A stretch of DNA of 64,000 nt, from positions 1 through 64,000 of the forward strand of contig NZ_JBEBMX010000003.1 of assembly GCF_043196875.1 (NCBI RefSeq), written 5' to 3'. Source of the stretch: Saccharospirillum sp043196875. GTDB taxonomy: Bacteria; Pseudomonadota; Gammaproteobacteria; Pseudomonadales; Natronospirillaceae. The position numbers and the translations under genes are program-made. The notes beneath the pieces are model-generated. The model was not told the origin of the DNA, did not search any database, and was given only the letters and a program-made list of their open reading frames with translations. Of this stretch, positions 61,118-64,000 are shown in pieces (positions within the stretch are counted from its first letter, which is position 1; each line of letters begins with the position of its first letter).

Positions 61118-62773
61118 TTACATATTGGGATAGTTCGGACCGCCACCACCTTCCGGTGTCACCCAGGTGATGTTCTGCGCTGGGTCTTTAATGTCGCAGG
61201 TTTTGCAGTGCACACAGTTCTGGGCGTTGATCTGGAAAGCCGGTCTGCCATCGTCGCCTTCAACCACTTCGTAGACACCGGCCGGGCAATAGCGTTGCGC
61301 CGGCTCAGCAAACTTGGGCAGGTTGTCACGAATCGGTAACTCAGGATCGGTCAGTTTCAGATGCACCGGCTGATCTTCTTCGTGGTTGGTGTTCGACAGG
61401 AACACTGAACTGAGTTTATCGAAGCTCAACTCGCCATCTGGCTTGGGATAGTCGATCGGCTGGAACTGGTCAGCGGGTTTCAGCTGAGCGTAATCCGGGG
61501 TGGTGTCCGCCAGCGTCCAGGGCAGTTTGCCGCGGAAGATATTGATGTCGATAAAGGCGTAGGCCGAGCCGAGGATGTTGCCCCACTTGTGTTGCGCCGG
61601 GCCGAAGTTGCGCTGCTGATGCAATTCCTTCCAGGCCCAGCTTTGACGGAAAGCAGAATCATAATCGGTCAGATCCTGACCGGCTTCCCAGCCTTGGGCG
61701 GCCTGCTTAAGAATGGTTTCGGCGGCGACCATGCCGGATTTCATAGCGGTATGGCTGCCCTTAATCTTGGCAAAGTTCAGCGTGCCGGCGTCGCAACCGA
61801 TCAAAAGACCGCCGGGAAAATGCATCTTCGGCAGGCTTTGAATACCACCCTTGGCGATGGCGCGGGCACCGTAGGAAACCCGCTTGCCGCCTTTGAGTAC
61901 CTTGGCGAAGGTGGGGTGGTGCTTCAGGCGTTGGAATTCATCGAACGGGCTGAGGTAGGGGTTGGCGTAGCTCAGATCGGTGATCAGGCCGACCACCACC
62001 TGGTTGTTCTCCAAGTGATACATAAAGCTGCCACCGGCAGCGCCGTGTTCGTCCAGCGGCCAGCCGGCGGTGTGGACGACTTTACCGGGTTCGTGCACGT
62101 CGGGGCTGACGTCCCAGAGTTCCTTGATGCCCAGGCCATAGTGCTGAGGTTCGGCATCAGCGTTGAGCTGGAACTTTTCCATCAGCGACTTGCCTAAATG
62201 ACCGCGAGCGCCTTCGGCGAACAGCGTGGTCTTAGCGTGCAGTTCCATGCCGGGCATGTAGCCGTCTTTTTCCGAACCGTCGGCGGCCACGCCCATATCG
62301 CCGGTGATGATGCCTTTTACCGAACCATCATCGGCGTAAAGCACTTCGGCGGCGGTGAAACCGGGGAAAATTTCCACGCCCAGTGCTTCCGCCTGTTCGG
62401 CCAGCCAGCGGCACAGGTTGCCCAGGCTGATGATGTAGTTGCCCTGGTTGTGCATAGTGCTCGGCGCAAACAGGCCAGGGACCTTGATGCCGCTGGTGGC
62501 ACTGCGCAGCACCTGGATATCGTCGGCGGTGACCGGTGTGTTCAGCGGGGCGCCTTTGTCTTTCCAGTCCGGGATCAGTTCGTTCAGAGCGCGCGGCTCG
62601 AACACCGCACCGGAGAGGATATGGGCACCGACTTCGGATCCCTTTTCCACCACACAGACGCTCAGTTCCTGGCCACTGTCAGCCGCGCCTTGCATCAGGC
62701 GGATGGCAGCCGACAGACCGGCAGGGCCGGCACCGACGACGACAACGTCAAATTCCATGGATTCGCGTTCCAT
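61118..62773 (-). CDS. etfD: Electron-transfer flavoprotein:ubiquinone oxidoreductase
   Basis: Protein of 551 aa. It passes electrons from reduced ETF to ubiquinone at the membrane, serving fatty-acid and amino-acid oxidation. The FAD-binding motif VVVGAGPAGLSAAIRL is near the N-terminus. The C-terminal 4Fe-4S module has 'YCPAGVYE' and 'NCVHCKTCDIKDP'. ATG 62773 was chosen because AGGAGG lies 5 nt upstream. It is divergent from etfBA. Confidence 0.96.
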   Translation of the reverse strand: MERESMEFDVVVVGAGPAGLSAAIRLMQGAADSGQELSVCVVEKGSEVGAHILSGAVFEPRALNELIPDWKDKGAPLNTPVTADDIQVLRSATSGIKVPGLFAPSTMHNQGNYIISLGNLCRWLAEQAEALGVEIFPGFTAAEVLYADDGSVKGIITGDMGVAADGSEKDGYMPGMELHAKTTLFAEGARGHLGKSLMEKFQLNADAEPQHYGLGIKELWDVSPDVHEPGKVVHTAGWPLDEHGAAGGSFMYHLENNQVVVGLITDLSYANPYLSPFDEFQRLKHHPTFAKVLKGGKRVSYGARAIAKGGIQSLPKMHFPGGLLIGCDAGTLNFAKIKGSHTAMKSGMVAAETILKQAAQGWEAGQDLTDYDSAFRQSWAWKELHQQRNFGPAQHKWGNILGSAYAFIDINIFRGKLPWTLADTTPDYAQLKPADQFQPIDYPKPDGELSFDKLSSVFLSNTNHEEDQPVHLKLTDPELPIRDNLPKFAEPAQRYCPAGVYEVVEGDDGRPAFQINAQNCVHCKTCDIKDPAQNITWVTPEGGGGPNYPNM

Positions 62774-62946
62774 AGGGACCTCCTGGTTCACGCCCGGTGG
62801 GCCGGGGCAGAGTCTTCACAACAACCGCTTTGGCACGGTGCGGCTGTCGTTCGTTGTAATTTGCTGTTTTGGCGCCATCTAGCCGAACGGATTAGTCGCC
62901 GTGGGCGCCGACGAGCGGGGAGTTTAACTGCTCGTCTGGGAAAATT

Positions 62947-62986
62947 AAAACAACTGTTTGAATTTTTCGTTTAAAACGGATTAAAT
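62947..62986 (+). promoter_or_regulatory. etfBA promoter with possible PsrA-like operator
   Basis: TTGAAT (62958-62963), a 17-bp spacer and TTAAAT (62981-62986) form a promoter. AAAAC-AACT-GTTTG (62947-62960) overlaps the -35 and matches the CAAAC-N2-4-GTTTG pattern of the fatty-acid regulator PsrA of Pseudomonas at nine of ten positions. Confidence 0.5.
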
Positions 62987-63049
62987 GAGCCCCAATCTCA
63001 ATACCGGCCCGGCTTTCCGGGCAACCGCATCCAGACGATTGAGGACACT

Positions 63050-63799
63050 ATGAAAGTACTGGTACCCGTCAAACGTGTTGTGGACTACAACGTCAAAGTC
63101 CGCGTCAAGCCGGACCACAGCGATGTGGACCTGGCCAACGTCAAGATGGACATGAATCCCTTCTGCGAAATCGCCGTGGAAGAGGCTGTCCGTTTGAAAG
63201 AGCAGGGCAAGGTCGACGAAATCGTCGTGCTGTCCATCGGTGAGGCCAAGGCCGAAGAACAACTGCGTAAGTCGATGGCACTGGGTGCCGATCGCGGCAT
63301 TCTGATCACCACCGATGAAGCGCCGGGCTCATTGTCGGTTGCCAAGCTGATCAAGGCGGTGATCGATGAAGAACAACCGGGCCTGGTGATTCTCGGCAAA
63401 CAGTCCATCGACAGCGACAACAACCAGACCGGCCAGATGCTCGGCGCCTTGACTGGTTGGGCTCAGGGTACCTTTGCCTCCAAGTTGGAAATCGATGGCG
63501 ATACCGCCAAGGTGACCCGCGAAATCGACGGCGGTCTGCAGACTGTTGCGCTGAAGATGCCCGCTATCGTCACCACCGACCTGCGTCTTAACGAGCCGCG
63601 CTACGCCAAGCTGCCAGACATCATGAAGGCCAAGAAAAAGCCGCTTGATAAGAAAACCGCTGACGACTACGGCGTGACCATTACCAAGAGCGTCAAGACG
63701 CTGAAGGTCGAGCCGCCTGCTGAGCGCGAAGGTGGCGTCAAAGTTGGTTCGGTCGCCGAACTGATCGACAAACTGAAGAACGAAGCGAAGGTGCTGTGA
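63050..63799 (+). CDS. etfB: Electron-transfer flavoprotein beta subunit
   Basis: Protein of 249 aa that binds AMP and forms the ETF heterodimer with EtfA. It opens 'MKVLVPVKRVVDYNVKVRVKPD' and has 'MNPFCEIAVEEAVRLKE' near 38 and the signature 'LVILGKQSIDSDNNQTGQMLGALTGW' near 114. GAGGACACT precedes the ATG. The stop overlaps the etfA start as ATGA-type coupling. Confidence 0.97.
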   Translation: MKVLVPVKRVVDYNVKVRVKPDHSDVDLANVKMDMNPFCEIAVEEAVRLKEQGKVDEIVVLSIGEAKAEEQLRKSMALGADRGILITTDEAPGSLSVAKLIKAVIDEEQPGLVILGKQSIDSDNNQTGQMLGALTGWAQGTFASKLEIDGDTAKVTREIDGGLQTVALKMPAIVTTDLRLNEPRYAKLPDIMKAKKKPLDKKTADDYGVTITKSVKTLKVEPPAEREGGVKVGSVAELIDKLKNEAKVL

Positions 63800-64000
63800 T
63801 GAGTATTCTGATTATTGCGGAACACGATAACCAAGCGCTGTCGTCAGCAACGGCCCATACCGTGACCGCAGCGCAAGCCATCGGTGGTGATATCGATGTA
63901 TTGGTGGCCGGTGAGGGCGCTCAGGCCGTTGCCGATCAAGCGGCCAAACTCAGCGGTGTCAAGCGCGTCCTGTTGGCTGACAGCCCGCTGTACAAGCATG
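63799..64000 (+). CDS. etfA: Electron-transfer flavoprotein alpha subunit (5' part)
   Basis: Only the first 67 codons are in the window. The translation begins MSILIIAEHDNQALSSATA and continues through 'DIDVLVAGEGAQAVADQAA', the usual N-terminal ETF-alpha domain. The FAD-binding C-terminal domain lies beyond the window end. It shares one base with etfB. Confidence 0.95.
   Translation, partial: MSILIIAEHDNQALSSATAHTVTAAQAIGGDIDVLVAGEGAQAVADQAAKLSGVKRVLLADSPLYKH

Overview
The window is a chromosomal stretch of a Gram-negative gammaproteobacterium. Gene content shows this directly: LPS and Kdo genes (lpxH, lpxK, kdsA, kdsB, kdsC), a Lol lipoprotein exporter, RNase E with a long acidic tail, SulA under two LexA boxes, and ribosome modulation factor. 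The gene orders gdhB-DUF2835-pyrD-rmf-rlmL, tRNA-tig-clpP-clpX-lon-hupB-ppiD and lolC-lolD-comEC-exbBD-lpxK-kdsB-ptp-murB-rne resemble Pseudomonas and Oceanospirillales-type marine bacteria. A Saccharospirillum/Reinekea-like organism is my best guess, but that is inference.

Layout. 1-486: tRNA Gly-Cys-Leu cluster with a broken copy of the tRNA-Gly 3' half. 820-1668: an unrecognised AT-rich membrane gene with a WYL-like tail. 1797-3268: an SOS unit, sulA followed by two VOC-fold genes. 3368-5498: sulfite reductase with a DUF934 partner. 5718-6157: two very small membrane proteins. 6350-12827: the large NAD-glutamate dehydrogenase, DUF2835, pyrD and rmf. 13097-18688: a run of RNA-modification enzymes (rlmL, rlmG, trmA, miaE) with yjbQ. 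18685-20869: lpxH-ppiB-folD. 21044-21356: tRNA Pro-Arg-His. 21512-29972: the protein-quality block tig-clpP-clpX-lon-hupB-ppiD. 30060-35547: kdsC/kdsA, dinG, an agmatine-deiminase-like gene and a PilZ-like gene. 35648-44201: the envelope block from the Lol transporter to murB. 44265-49490: rne and rluC diverging across a 507-base regulatory gap, then sppA. 49487-58977: maf, then the lipid-synthesis block yceD-rpmF-plsX-fabD-fabG-acpP-fabF-pabC-mltG-tmk-holB. 58995-64000: a permuted NlpC/P60-like protein, a TetR/DUF1285 pair and the electron-transfer flavoprotein genes etfD, etfB and etfA (etfA cut by the window end).

Most of the window is ordinary housekeeping and I see no convincing new multi-gene defence or metabolic system. 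The less ordinary signals are the SOS unit carrying two VOC genes, the rearranged tRNA-Gly fragment with an inserted palindrome, the unrecognised gene at 820-1668 with a long inverted repeat behind it, a 37-residue membrane protein, four convergent gene pairs that share staggered stop codons, a 22-bp palindrome joining dinG to its neighbour, a terminator that runs straight into the pabC start codon, and a structured rne leader. No insertion sequence, prophage or CRISPR array was seen.
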